The position numbers and the translations under genes are program-made. Source: Phycisphaerales bacterium (lineage in GTDB: Bacteria > Planctomycetota > Phycisphaerae > Phycisphaerales > UBA1924). Taken from it: a DNA stretch of 20,318 nucleotides. Positions 1-7,065 of the stretch are shown in pieces (within the stretch, counting starts at the first letter, position 1; each line of letters opens with the position of its first letter). The stretch covers positions 1 to 20,318 of the forward strand of contig JAESSR010000032.1 of NCBI GenBank assembly GCA_016764015.1, read 5' to 3'. The notes beneath the pieces were generated by a model. It was not told where the DNA came from. It searched no databases and was given only the letters and a program-made list of their open reading frames with translations.

Positions 1-366
1 CGCAACTTCAGCTTTACCATCGAACCCAAAGACGGCATCGCCACAATCGACCTGATCGAAATCAAGCTCGACATTGCAGGCAACGGTACTGGGCGACAGC
101 GAGGCCAGGTCACGCTTGGCGTGCCCGCACGAAACAACGAGAACCTACACAACTTGATCGACGAGATCATCGACACCAAGAAGGCCCGGCTCAGCGATCT
201 CCATCCCGCCAAGGCGAAACTCCGCGTCGCATTCAAACCCGTCAACGGCTACCAAGCCAAAACCATTCCATTCACACTGACCTACCCCGACGGCTGCACG
301 CTCAAGGACGACCCACATGACCAAGTCATCAAAGATGTCCTTCGTCGATCAGGAATTGCCCTTTGA
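1..366 (+). CDS. Hypothetical protein, C-terminal part (5' end outside window)
   Basis: The frame is open from the first base to a TGA at 364-366, so this is the last 121 residues of a longer protein. Internal GTG codons, such as the one at 121, need not be the true start. I do not recognise the family. The visible part mixes beta-strand-like stretches (it opens RNFSFTIEP and later has VTLGVPARN) with a charged helical stretch (NLIDEIIDTKKARL). There is no signal peptide, membrane segment or cysteine cluster. The stop codon overlaps the TTG start of the next gene by four bases, which implies translational coupling and a shared function with the zinc-ribbon protein that follows. The composition is visibly GC-richer than the polysaccharide genes further right; for example 61-120 has 37 G/C of 60. 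The reality of the coding frame is well supported, the function is unknown. Confidence 0.65.
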   Translation, partial: RNFSFTIEPKDGIATIDLIEIKLDIAGNGTGRQRGQVTLGVPARNNENLHNLIDEIIDTKKARLSDLHPAKAKLRVAFKPVNGYQAKTIPFTLTYPDGCTLKDDPHDQVIKDVLRRSGIAL

Positions 367-1247
367 CCGAAACACTCCGGCTCATCCTGCGTTTAGCTGA
401 ACGCCCCGGCGGCCTGCCAACCTTCACTGCGGACGATACACGCCCGTGGAGTTCTGACGCACGCGATGCGATGATCGACCAACGCATCCTCAAGGAAATC
501 GAATCGACCGAACTGATTGATTGCAATGGCTGCATCGAGCAACACCCCCTCGAAGTTGAAATCCGCCAATACCCCACTGGCATGCTCGGCGTGGCCATGT
601 GCCCCGAATGTGGCCGCGTCAATATCCCGCTCGAGCAGCTCCGCCAATGGCAGCTCCATACCAAAGGACTCGCCCAATCGCTCATGAAGGCCATTGGCTC
701 ATCTGGCCCGCTTGATGAAATCACTACCAATCGCATCTGGTCGCTCGGCACACTTGCCAACAACGAAACGCCCCGAGATATCTTCATCGCCCGAGGCTTA
801 GACTGGACCGATGCCCGCGAGATCGTCCGCCAGGCCGAACCGCTTCGCCGCTCACCCGCCCCACTGGTACTCACCTACGCGACGCTTCCTGATCCTGGAA
901 TCTGGCCCGGCTTCCGCCCTGCAGCAGATTCGCTCGCCAGCATCTGCACCATTGAAGATGGTCAGTTTACAGCCGATCTATCGCTCACATTGAATCGCCA
1001 AACACTCCCCCACTCTGATTCAGGCGAGGACCGTTGGCTCACCGTATCGCAAGCCGGGGAAAAACTCATCACCGTGGTAGACAACCTTGACACCAAGCGA
1101 GCAAACTCCAGGGTCTCTGCTGCTGCCACTCGTGGCAAGTTCAAGACCAACGGCAAGAAGGGCCCCGATCGCAAGATCGACCTCGACTCCTTCAACACCT
1201 GGCTCCTCAAGCAGCAAGAAATCAATCTTTCCAAGTCCGACTGGTAG
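363..1247 (+). CDS. Zinc-ribbon / helix-turn-helix-like hypothetical protein
   Basis: This is a 294-residue protein of unrecognised family. The chosen start is TTG at 363, overlapping the previous stop (TTGA), the usual arrangement for coupled genes. Two cysteine pairs, C54/C57 and C80/C83 (the latter in CPEC), would form one zinc ribbon around residues 50-85. The C-terminal part, about residues 220-285, contains WLTVSQAGEKL followed by a basic stretch ending GKFKTNGKKGPDRKID and an aromatic helix. That arrangement resembles MerR/excisionase-like helix-turn-helix domains that read DNA, with a basic wing. No catalytic motif is visible in the middle. The role could be a DNA-binding regulator or an accessory protein of the neighbouring NERD nuclease-like gene. 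This is inference from domain look and context only. No signal peptide or membrane segment is present, so a cytoplasmic location is expected. Confidence 0.7.
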   Translation: MTETLRLILRLAERPGGLPTFTADDTRPWSSDARDAMIDQRILKEIESTELIDCNGCIEQHPLEVEIRQYPTGMLGVAMCPECGRVNIPLEQLRQWQLHTKGLAQSLMKAIGSSGPLDEITTNRIWSLGTLANNETPRDIFIARGLDWTDAREIVRQAEPLRRSPAPLVLTYATLPDPGIWPGFRPAADSLASICTIEDGQFTADLSLTLNRQTLPHSDSGEDRWLTVSQAGEKLITVVDNLDTKRANSRVSAAATRGKFKTNGKKGPDRKIDLDSFNTWLLKQQEINLSKSDW

Positions 1248-1317
1248 TTTTCCCACTTCCCGAAAGCATGCACTGATCGCCTGCGAGCGTTCCACCGAGC
1301 ATATATGATCTACACAT

Positions 1318-2292
1318 ATGATTTTGAAGGACAACACCAACCCGCCGCCACCCAAATCAAACCGGAAGGCGTTCAACGGCCACGAAGCCGAGCAGCAGAT
1401 GGCGTTCTATCTCAACCGGGCGTTCGGCGAGTCTGATTCGATCCATGTGATCAACGACCTCCGTCTCGAACGCAAAGGCGAAGTCGCCCAGATCGACCAC
1501 CTCGTCATCCACAAGCACGGCTTGATCATCATCGAATCCAAGAGCGTCGCAGGCGAAGTCCATATCAACAACCACCTCGAGTTCGTCTATGCCTACGGGC
1601 GTAAGCGTGAAGGCATGCCCTCACCAATCCAGCAAGCCAAACGCCAAGGCGACCTGCTCCGGTCGTTGCTGATCGATCACAAAGAGGGTCTCCGCAAGAA
1701 GAAACTCCTCGGCATGATCCAAGGCGGCTTCCAGCATTGCCCGATCCAAACACTCGTCGCGATCTCCGACAAGAGCATCATCAAACGCCCGAAGCAATCC
1801 ATCCCCGAGTTGCACAAGGCTGACCAGATCACCGATCAGGTCACCAGCATCATCGATCGGCATCTCAATGGTGCGAAAATCACCACGGCCGATGACGGCA
1901 ACTGGGGTATGTATTCATTCCACCCCGAAGAGTTTGATCGAGTGACGCAGTTCCTCGTATCCCGCCACGCTCCGCTCAAGCCTGCACCCGCATCGCCCCC
2001 ACCGCCGACAATAGCGGTACAGGCTCCACCCAAGCCCACCCCGGCAAACAAGGGCAAGCCGATCTTCCTTTGCACCCATTGCCAATCGACCAACCTCGAG
2101 ATTATGTACGGCCGATCGTACTACTTCAAATGCCACGACTGCGACGGCAACACCAGGATCAAGAACATCTGCCCGGCGTGCGGGAAGACCATGAAGACCA
2201 AGAAGCGACGCGACGAGTTCTCCTCAATCTGCACCACATGCGATACGGCCGATGTGTTCTTTGTGAATCCAACCAGCCCTTCAGCGTGGTGA
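1318..2292 (+). CDS. NERD-domain nuclease-like protein with two C-terminal zinc ribbons
   Basis: This 324-residue protein opens with a NERD (nuclease-related) domain at about residues 20-135. The PD-(D/E)XK-like core is visible: E25, D60 in QIDHLVI, and E73-S-K75 in IIIESKS, with a hydrophobic strand between D60 and E73. NERD domains are predicted nucleases, often found with DNA-processing or defence genes. A proline-rich linker (about 220-245) leads to two zinc ribbons, C252/C255/C272/C275 and C285/C288/C305/C308, of the topoisomerase zinc-ribbon style commonly attached to NERD proteins. All three presumed catalytic residues are present, so it is not obviously dead. The gene follows the preceding one by 70 bases on the same strand, without a clear ribosome-binding site before the ATG. 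Likely cytoplasmic. Family assignment is firm; substrate and biological role (defence, repair or element maintenance) are not known. Confidence 0.85.
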   Translation: MILKDNTNPPPPKSNRKAFNGHEAEQQMAFYLNRAFGESDSIHVINDLRLERKGEVAQIDHLVIHKHGLIIIESKSVAGEVHINNHLEFVYAYGRKREGMPSPIQQAKRQGDLLRSLLIDHKEGLRKKKLLGMIQGGFQHCPIQTLVAISDKSIIKRPKQSIPELHKADQITDQVTSIIDRHLNGAKITTADDGNWGMYSFHPEEFDRVTQFLVSRHAPLKPAPASPPPPTIAVQAPPKPTPANKGKPIFLCTHCQSTNLEIMYGRSYYFKCHDCDGNTRIKNICPACGKTMKTKKRRDEFSSICTTCDTADVFFVNPTSPSAW

Positions 2293-2295
2293 TTT

Positions 2296-2319
2296 GCGCG
2301 GTGTTGACCGCGCTTCTCC
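2296..2319 (+). terminator. GC-rich hairpin after the NERD gene
   Basis: A perfect 7-base-pair inverted repeat, GCGCGGT / ACCGCGC with a GTTG loop (2296-2302, 2307-2313), begins four bases after the NERD stop codon. It is followed by a short T/C-rich run (TTCTCC) rather than a true T tract. The position directly behind the last gene of the cassette makes a transcription terminator the best reading, although the weak U tract lowers certainty. Confidence 0.45.
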
Positions 2320-2410
2320 GCGAACTGGTCGCAAAACCTCGCAAATGGCCGCATGACTTGCAATCTTCAACCGTTGGTGGTATCGTCACTTAGCGTTTTA
2401 TGGCTGAAAG

Positions 2411-2466
2411 CGGATGGCCCTTCCAAGCTGAATGTTGTCGGTTCGAGCCCGTCCACCCGCTTTTTT
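2411..2466 (+). pseudogene. tRNA-Gly(UCC)-like 3' fragment with T tract; candidate attachment site
   Basis: From about 2420 the sequence follows the 3' half of a glycine tRNA. There is an anticodon loop CTTCCAA (anticodon UCC), a 3' anticodon-stem strand GCTGA, a variable loop, a T arm with loop TTCGAGC, and an acceptor 3' strand CACCCGC plus discriminator T, ending at 2461 and running into a T6 tract. The T stem carries a T-T mismatch. No 5' acceptor/D-arm half able to pair with CACCCGC sits at the right distance upstream, and the 5' strand of the anticodon stem pairs poorly. It is therefore a fragment or decayed copy rather than a working tRNA. Such 3' tRNA fragments are typical of one end of elements integrated by tyrosine integrases into tRNA genes. 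Resemblance is judged by eye. Confidence 0.4.
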
Positions 2467-2485
2467 ATTTCTACTACACAAGTGA

Positions 2486-3544
2486 CTAGCTGCAGAGCGA
2501 TTTGATTCGTGCTGCGGCTTCTTTGAGCATCTCGTCGTCAAGATCGAGATGTGTTACAAACCGAATTGTCCCCGAACTCTCTGCGTAGCACTGTATGCCG
2601 ACATCCTCGAACTTATCTTGCCACACAAAAGCATCCCCGTCCTCGGCTATGGCTTGGTCTGCAAGCTTGGCATACACCAGATTTGTTTCTACGGCATCTG
2701 GATCGAAATCAAATATTGAGCACTCTGCAATATCGCATGCCAGCGCTTTGGCGTGTGTGTGATCGATTTCGAGTCGTTCAAGATGATGATCGAGTGCGTA
2801 GAGGCCGGCGGCTGCGAGAATCCCGGCTTGGCGCATACCGCCGCCGAGCATTTTTCGCTTGTGTCTGGCAATGTCGATGGTCTCTTGATCCCCCACCAAC
2901 ACTGACCCAACCGGGCACCCGAGCCCTTTGCTCAGGCATGCTGAGAGTGTGTCCGTGTTGGCTGCCAATGATTTTAAATCTACGCCGAGGGCACAAGCAG
3001 CGTTCCAAATCCGAGCACCATCAGTGTGAACTCGAAGCCCAGCATCTCGAGCGAAGGCACATGTCTCATTGAGCGTATCCATCGGCCAGACCACGCCGCC
3101 GCCACGGTTGTGGGTGTTTTCGATCGTGAATAACTTTGGGCTTGGAAAATGTATATCTGATGGGCGAACTGCTGCCTCCAAAGACCGAGCACTCAATACT
3201 CCGCTCTTTTCGGTATCACTGTCATCAACAAACTTCATGCTACAACCAGCAACGGCTGCGTACCCTCCGCCTTCGTAGTAAAAAATATGACTCTCTTTAT
3301 GCGTGAGTATTTCATCACCCGGTGATGTCTGCGCCAAAATCGCAAGCAGGTTGGCCATTGTGCCCGAAGGAACAAACAACCCCGCATCCTTTCCGAACAG
3401 ACCCGCTGCCCGTTCTTCAAGTTCGATGACCGTAGGATCAGCCCGCATGACATCATCGCCAACCTCCGCGTTGGCCATGGCTTTGCGCATTTCTGGTGTT
3501 GGTCGGGTGACGGTATCAGATCGTAAATCAATTGGTTGAATCAC
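2486..3544 (-). CDS. ltaE: Low-specificity L-threonine aldolase
   Basis: This is a PLP-dependent fold-type I aldolase of 352 residues, close to the usual family length of about 340-350. It cleaves L-threonine or L-allo-threonine to glycine and acetaldehyde in the cytoplasm. Family features are visible in order: an opening DLRSDTVTRPTPEMR, the GDDVM motif near residue 29, the substrate/cofactor pocket VPSGTMANL (58-66), the stacking histidine in SHIFYYEGG (about H86), ENTHNRGGG (142-150), HTDGARIWN with the PLP-ring aspartate (173-181), and the Schiff-base lysine in CLSKGLGCPVGS (K206). The start is GTG at 3544, preceded by an AGGA Shine-Dalgarno core eight bases upstream. It lies 62 bases downstream of the dehydrogenase gene on the same strand and may be transcribed with the polysaccharide genes, but its function is general amino-acid metabolism. 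It probably marks the edge of the glycan locus. Confidence 0.93.
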   Translation of the reverse strand: MIQPIDLRSDTVTRPTPEMRKAMANAEVGDDVMRADPTVIELEERAAGLFGKDAGLFVPSGTMANLLAILAQTSPGDEILTHKESHIFYYEGGGYAAVAGCSMKFVDDSDTEKSGVLSARSLEAAVRPSDIHFPSPKLFTIENTHNRGGGVVWPMDTLNETCAFARDAGLRVHTDGARIWNAACALGVDLKSLAANTDTLSACLSKGLGCPVGSVLVGDQETIDIARHKRKMLGGGMRQAGILAAAGLYALDHHLERLEIDHTHAKALACDIAECSIFDFDPDAVETNLVYAKLADQAIAEDGDAFVWQDKFEDVGIQCYAESSGTIRFVTHLDLDDEMLKEAAARIKSLCS

Positions 3545-3606
3545 TGCTTGTTCCTCGCTGTACTGACTATGGCTTTGTCAGTATTATACACGAAGAAGAC
3601 AGTGTG

Positions 3607-4953
3607 TTAAGATTTTACAATCCGTGCTTTCACACCTTGTAATCCATCCATCGCATTGCGGGTATCGACAATCAACTTGGCATGCTCGCCGATCATTGCC
3701 CAATCGATCCTCTCATGATCTGTGACAATGATGACACAATCAGCTGCTTCAAGGGTCTTTGGATTCAGTGCCACCGAGTGCATATCGATTGCATAGTTCC
3801 GCATATTGTGGAACCGATCGACATGCGGATCGTGATAACTGACCTCTGCGCCTTGTTTGATGAGCAGATCGATAATCTCAGCTGCTGGAGATTCTCTCAC
3901 ATCATCCACATTGGGTTTATATGCCAATCCGACAACAAACACATTTGATCCCTTGACAGATTTGCATTCGCCATTGAGTGCCTGGGTCGTTTTCTCGATC
4001 ACATACTGAGGCATCGCACGATTGATCTCGCCTGCGAGTTCAATAAAACGCGTCGCGCACCCATGCTCACGCGCTTTCCAAGAGAGGTAATAAGGATCGA
4101 TTGGAATGCAATGCCCGCCGAGACCTGGCCCAGGATAGAAAGGCATGAAACCAAAGGGCTTGGTCGAAGCTGCTTGAATCACTTCCCAGATATCGATGCC
4201 CATGGTGTCGAACACTGCTTTGAGTTCATTGACTAACGCAACATTTACCGCACGGAATACATTCTCAAGAATCTTGGCTGACTCTGCTATTTCAGCAGAG
4301 GGGACGGGGACGACTTCCTTTACGCCATGAGCATAAAGACTGCATGCGAGTTCGGTTGAAACGGGATCGAGTCCACCGACAAGTTTGGGGATTGTCGTAG
4401 TTGTGTGTGATGTGCTTCCGGGGTTTTCTCTTTCGGGTGAAAAAGCGACAAATAAATTGTCTCCAACTGCAAACGCTCCGCGATCGTGTGACCGAGCACT
4501 CTCAAGAATAGCAGGAAGAAACTCAGTGGCCGTTGTACCGGGGTAGGTGGTCGATTCAAGTACGACCAACTGTCCTTCACGAAGCTTTTTCCCGATGGCC
4601 ACTGCTGTATCGATAACATAGTCGAGATTCGGTTCCAGATGTTTTCCTACTGGTGTAGGAACACACACAATAATCACATCGGGTTCATCGAGCCGATCGA
4701 AGCTTGTCGTTGCCTCAAACCGTTTAGAAGAACTCAGCCGTTGGGTCATCTCACTGCCTAAGTGCTTGAGATAGTTCACCCCATTATCGAGATCGGTGAT
4801 TTTCGATGGATCAATATCAAAACCAATGACTCGGAGCCCGCCGGTGTGCAACGCATCGGCCAGTGGTAATCCGACATACCCAAGCCCGATGACACCAACA
4901 ACCGATGTCTTCGATTGGATCTTGCTTGCGAGGTTTTGTGCAACCGGTTTCAT
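3607..4953 (-). CDS. wbpA: UDP-N-acetyl-D-hexosamine 6-dehydrogenase (WbpA/WecC-like)
   Basis: This member of the nucleotide-sugar dehydrogenase family (448 residues) oxidises C6 of a UDP-sugar in two NAD-dependent steps to give a uronic acid. The N-terminal Rossmann motif GLGYVGLPLADAL (23-35) binds NAD. VLESTTYPGTT (131-141), SPERENPG (172-179) and the central helix with K227 and ENVFRAVN (230-237) are the family signatures. The catalytic cysteine is C282 in GPGLGGHCIPIDPYY. That cysteine context and the SPERENPG form fit the WbpA / UDP-GlcNAc 6-dehydrogenase branch better than UDP-glucose dehydrogenase, but the exact substrate (GlcNAc, ManNAc or another) cannot be fixed by eye. It sits 42 bases after the WecG-type transferase on the same strand, as in other capsule and O-antigen clusters. 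Its product would supply a hexosaminuronic acid to the glycan repeat unit. Confidence 0.9.
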   Translation of the reverse strand: MKPVAQNLASKIQSKTSVVGVIGLGYVGLPLADALHTGGLRVIGFDIDPSKITDLDNGVNYLKHLGSEMTQRLSSSKRFEATTSFDRLDEPDVIIVCVPTPVGKHLEPNLDYVIDTAVAIGKKLREGQLVVLESTTYPGTTATEFLPAILESARSHDRGAFAVGDNLFVAFSPERENPGSTSHTTTTIPKLVGGLDPVSTELACSLYAHGVKEVVPVPSAEIAESAKILENVFRAVNVALVNELKAVFDTMGIDIWEVIQAASTKPFGFMPFYPGPGLGGHCIPIDPYYLSWKAREHGCATRFIELAGEINRAMPQYVIEKTTQALNGECKSVKGSNVFVVGLAYKPNVDDVRESPAAEIIDLLIKQGAEVSYHDPHVDRFHNMRNYAIDMHSVALNPKTLEAADCVIIVTDHERIDWAMIGEHAKLIVDTRNAMDGLQGVKARIVKS

Positions 4954-4995
4954 GCATCATGCCTTGTGTGATTGAATCAGACTCAATGCTTGATC

Positions 4996-5808
4996 CTATT
5001 CATCATACCGGACGGAACTTCTCGAAACACGGCTGAAAAGAGCATTCGCAAACAGAATCGCGGCAAACGGTAACCCATCGATGATATATCGACGAAACAA
5101 ACGCTTGGGTTCTTGGCATAATCGATGAACCCATTCGAGCCCGAGTTTCTGAAGCAGCACTGGCGCACGCTGAACCTCTCCGATCGCGAAGCTCAAACTG
5201 ATCCCGATCCCAATCCAAATCGCATCGGGCAGTATATCTCGCAGGGTACGAATCAACACTTCTTGCTTCGGTGATCCGAGTGCTACATAGACAATATCCG
5301 GCGATGCAGATCGCAACATCTGGGCAATCGCATCCAATTGTTCTTTGTCGTGTTCGAACCCAAACGCAGGACAATGTGTTCCAGCGATTTGTAGCCCGGG
5401 ATATTTTAATTTGAGCGCTTCGCCCGCTTGCGAGGCTACATCCTCTGGATATCCACCGAGCAAATAAATCGAAAGCCCATCATCCGCAGCGCGTTGGCAC
5501 AGGCTGAACATCATCGTCGAGCCGGCTACTCGCTCCAGAATTTGGTTGCCACCCTGCACCCTCGATGCCCAAACCAAAGGCATCCCATCCGCAACAACGA
5601 TGTCAGCTTCGGCTACCAAATCTCGATAATCTTTATCTTTTCGGCATCGGCGAAGATGATCGAGATTGGCTGTGACAACAACCGATCCGATTCCTTGCGA
5701 AGATCGTTCAGAGAGGAGATCAACTGTTTGTAATTCAGTCAAGCAGTCAATAGACACACCAAAAAGCTGTGTACGAGATGTCGTCGTATCATCGGTACTC
5801 CCCATCAT
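4996..5808 (-). CDS. WecG/TagA/CpsF family glycosyltransferase (GT26)
   Basis: This 270-residue protein is a complete GT26 enzyme. The family normally transfers an N-acetylhexosamine-type sugar, such as ManNAc or ManNAcA, onto a lipid-linked first sugar at the inner membrane face. Signatures visible are FGVSIDCLT (16-24), VVTANLDHLRR (44-54), the active-site segment VVADGMPLVWA (71-81) with the conserved aspartate, YLLGG, YVALGSPKQE, and the C-terminal membrane-associating tail EWVHRLCQEPKRLFRRYI. Two ATG codons lie in tandem. The first (5808) overlaps the stop of the preceding GT2 gene as ATGA, which supports translational coupling. The next gene encodes a nucleotide-sugar dehydrogenase of the kind that makes hexosaminuronic acids, a reasonable donor for this enzyme. 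Membership of GT26 is firm; donor and acceptor are inferred. Confidence 0.92.
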   Translation of the reverse strand: MMGSTDDTTTSRTQLFGVSIDCLTELQTVDLLSERSSQGIGSVVVTANLDHLRRCRKDKDYRDLVAEADIVVADGMPLVWASRVQGGNQILERVAGSTMMFSLCQRAADDGLSIYLLGGYPEDVASQAGEALKLKYPGLQIAGTHCPAFGFEHDKEQLDAIAQMLRSASPDIVYVALGSPKQEVLIRTLRDILPDAIWIGIGISLSFAIGEVQRAPVLLQKLGLEWVHRLCQEPKRLFRRYIIDGLPFAAILFANALFSRVSRSSVRYDE

Positions 5809-6752
5809 AATGCTCTCTGAGCATCAAGACGGCGGTTAAATCGAGCGAGGGCGCGACGCTTTCCGAAAACGAGTGAATCAAACTCATATCGATGAAGATG
5901 TTTGATATATTCAGGAGTTCCATACCGCTTCATTCCACTACGCCAAGCATTGAGATAGCCAACAAATATCCCAACTCCACCAACCACGAACGGGCGCTCG
6001 ACCATTCGGAATAGCATGACTCCAATCATATAGAGCAATGAAGACCCCATGAAAAACTTCCCAAGCCCCCATCGCTTCCGGCCCTCCCAGACACTGATAT
6101 ACGATGTTCCATGTGGACGGTAATGCTGTAATCGCCATGCTTCGACATCGAGTGAAAGCGCCTTCCAACCCATCATCCGACACACATGCCCATCGATTCC
6201 ATCCCAGCATACCTGAGGCACAAATCCACCTATCTCCTCAAAGCATTCTCGACGATAAAACTTCGCGGGCCCAATCGCGTTTTCATCGCCCATCCGCTCA
6301 GAGACCCATCGGTCTCCACTCACCTTGATGTAAGTTTTCCCCGAGAGATTTCCCAGCAACGGATCAGCCTCCATCTCAATCATCATGTTCTCAAAGTAGG
6401 TCTCCGGAATCCCAAGGTCGGCATCGAGTTTGCAGAGGTAATCAAACTCGTTGAGATCGATCGAATCGAGTCCGTCGTTAAAAGCTTGAATGACCCCAGG
6501 TCCAACAGCACGCTCGCCGCGATCCGCACGCTCGACTACATTGATAAATGGATATTTCTCACATGCTGCCTTTAATATTTCTGGAGTACGATCGGTCGAG
6601 CCGTCATCCACGATCACCCAACAGGCGGGCAACACTGTTTGTGCACCGATCGAATCGATCGTGACTTGGAGATAATCCTCTTCATTTCGACACGGCGTGA
6701 CGAGTAGATATCGCCGACTCAAATCTTTGGTCTTCGGCTCAGAATCATTCAT
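5805..6752 (-). CDS. GT2 family glycosyltransferase
   Basis: This is a 315-residue GT-A fold enzyme. The nucleotide-binding start LLVTPCRNEEDYL (16-28), DDGSTDRTPEIL (49-60) and the metal-binding D-A-D at 110-112 (CKLDADLGIP) are all present. GFVPQVCWDGIDGHVCRMMGWK provides the acceptor-side acidic residues. A hydrophobic stretch near residues 245-270 probably attaches it to the inner membrane. It would add one sugar of the surface-glycan repeat unit from a nucleotide-sugar donor; donor identity is not readable. Its ATG overlaps by four bases (ATGA) the stop of a broken GT4 reading frame upstream, and its own TGA overlaps the start of the WecG-type gene. It was therefore built as the middle gene of a coupled run. 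The gene itself looks intact. Confidence 0.9.
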   Translation of the reverse strand: MNDSEPKTKDLSRRYLLVTPCRNEEDYLQVTIDSIGAQTVLPACWVIVDDGSTDRTPEILKAACEKYPFINVVERADRGERAVGPGVIQAFNDGLDSIDLNEFDYLCKLDADLGIPETYFENMMIEMEADPLLGNLSGKTYIKVSGDRWVSERMGDENAIGPAKFYRRECFEEIGGFVPQVCWDGIDGHVCRMMGWKALSLDVEAWRLQHYRPHGTSYISVWEGRKRWGLGKFFMGSSLLYMIGVMLFRMVERPFVVGGVGIFVGYLNAWRSGMKRYGTPEYIKHLHRYEFDSLVFGKRRALARFNRRLDAQRAL

Positions 6753-6922
6753 ATCAACCCCTTCGATGTCATCACATCTACGATACGCTGAGCGTTAAAT
6801 ACCAGATCAAACTCATCTTCGATCCGTTTTCTAGCGGCTACCCCCAGATTATCGACTCGATCACGATTGTTCGCCAACTCAACCAGTTGAATTTGCATCC
6901 AAATTGCACTGTATTTCTCAGA
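6749..6922 (-). pseudogene. C-terminal remnant of a GT4 glycosyltransferase
   Basis: Reading the minus strand from 6922, about 57 codons remain open to a TGA that overlaps the GT2 start by four bases. The translation includes LVELANNRDRVDNLG, AARKRIEDEFDL and NAQRIVDVM. This is the typical end of a GT4 glycosyltransferase: the last helices after the donor-binding domain, with the (A)ARKRIEDEF signature. Nothing upstream continues the domain. A stop codon at 6923-6925 and AT-richer, apparently unrelated sequence begin there, so the first 300 or so residues of the gene are missing. An ATG at 6898 could give a 49-residue product, but that would be a fragment without catalytic residues. The break lies next to the AT-rich plus-strand cassette at 7066-10194, suggesting that its arrival removed the 5' part of this gene. 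Confidence 0.7.
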
Positions 6923-7065
6923 TCATCGATCTTTGGGATACAATTATCCGATAAATCCTACACTCAACTCTGTGTGTCGCTTTCAATAAGAAAATCCAGA
7001 GATTTTTTCCGCGGTACCCTTTTCGATTCATAACCTGCCCCCCGGCTAAGCCAACTATCATCATC

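Noticed and set aside
329..874. 181-residue minus-strand reading frame opposite the zinc-ribbon gene
   Set aside because: It lies antisense to a frame with zinc cysteine pairs and start/stop coupling. Its composition (serine/arginine-rich, no domain) is that of a shadow frame.
2373..2461. A complete tRNA-Gly gene instead of a fragment
   Set aside because: The only 5' segment that could pair with the acceptor (GTTGGTG at 2373) has a mismatch and lies about 16 bases too far from the anticodon loop. The D arm is not recognisable and the anticodon and T stems carry mismatches.
2551..3072. 173-residue plus-strand reading frame opposite threonine aldolase
   Set aside because: The opposite strand carries all aldolase motifs including the PLP lysine; this frame shows no family resemblance.
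6186..6575. 129-residue plus-strand reading frame opposite the GT2 gene at 5805-6752
   Set aside because: Antisense to an intact glycosyltransferase with clear motifs; no domain or ribosome-binding site.
6915..6944. Possible promoter TTCTCA-18-TACAAT before the GT4/asnB cassette
   Set aside because: The -10 is fair but the -35 is poor and the leader would be over 100 bases. In AT-rich sequence such matches are expected by chance.
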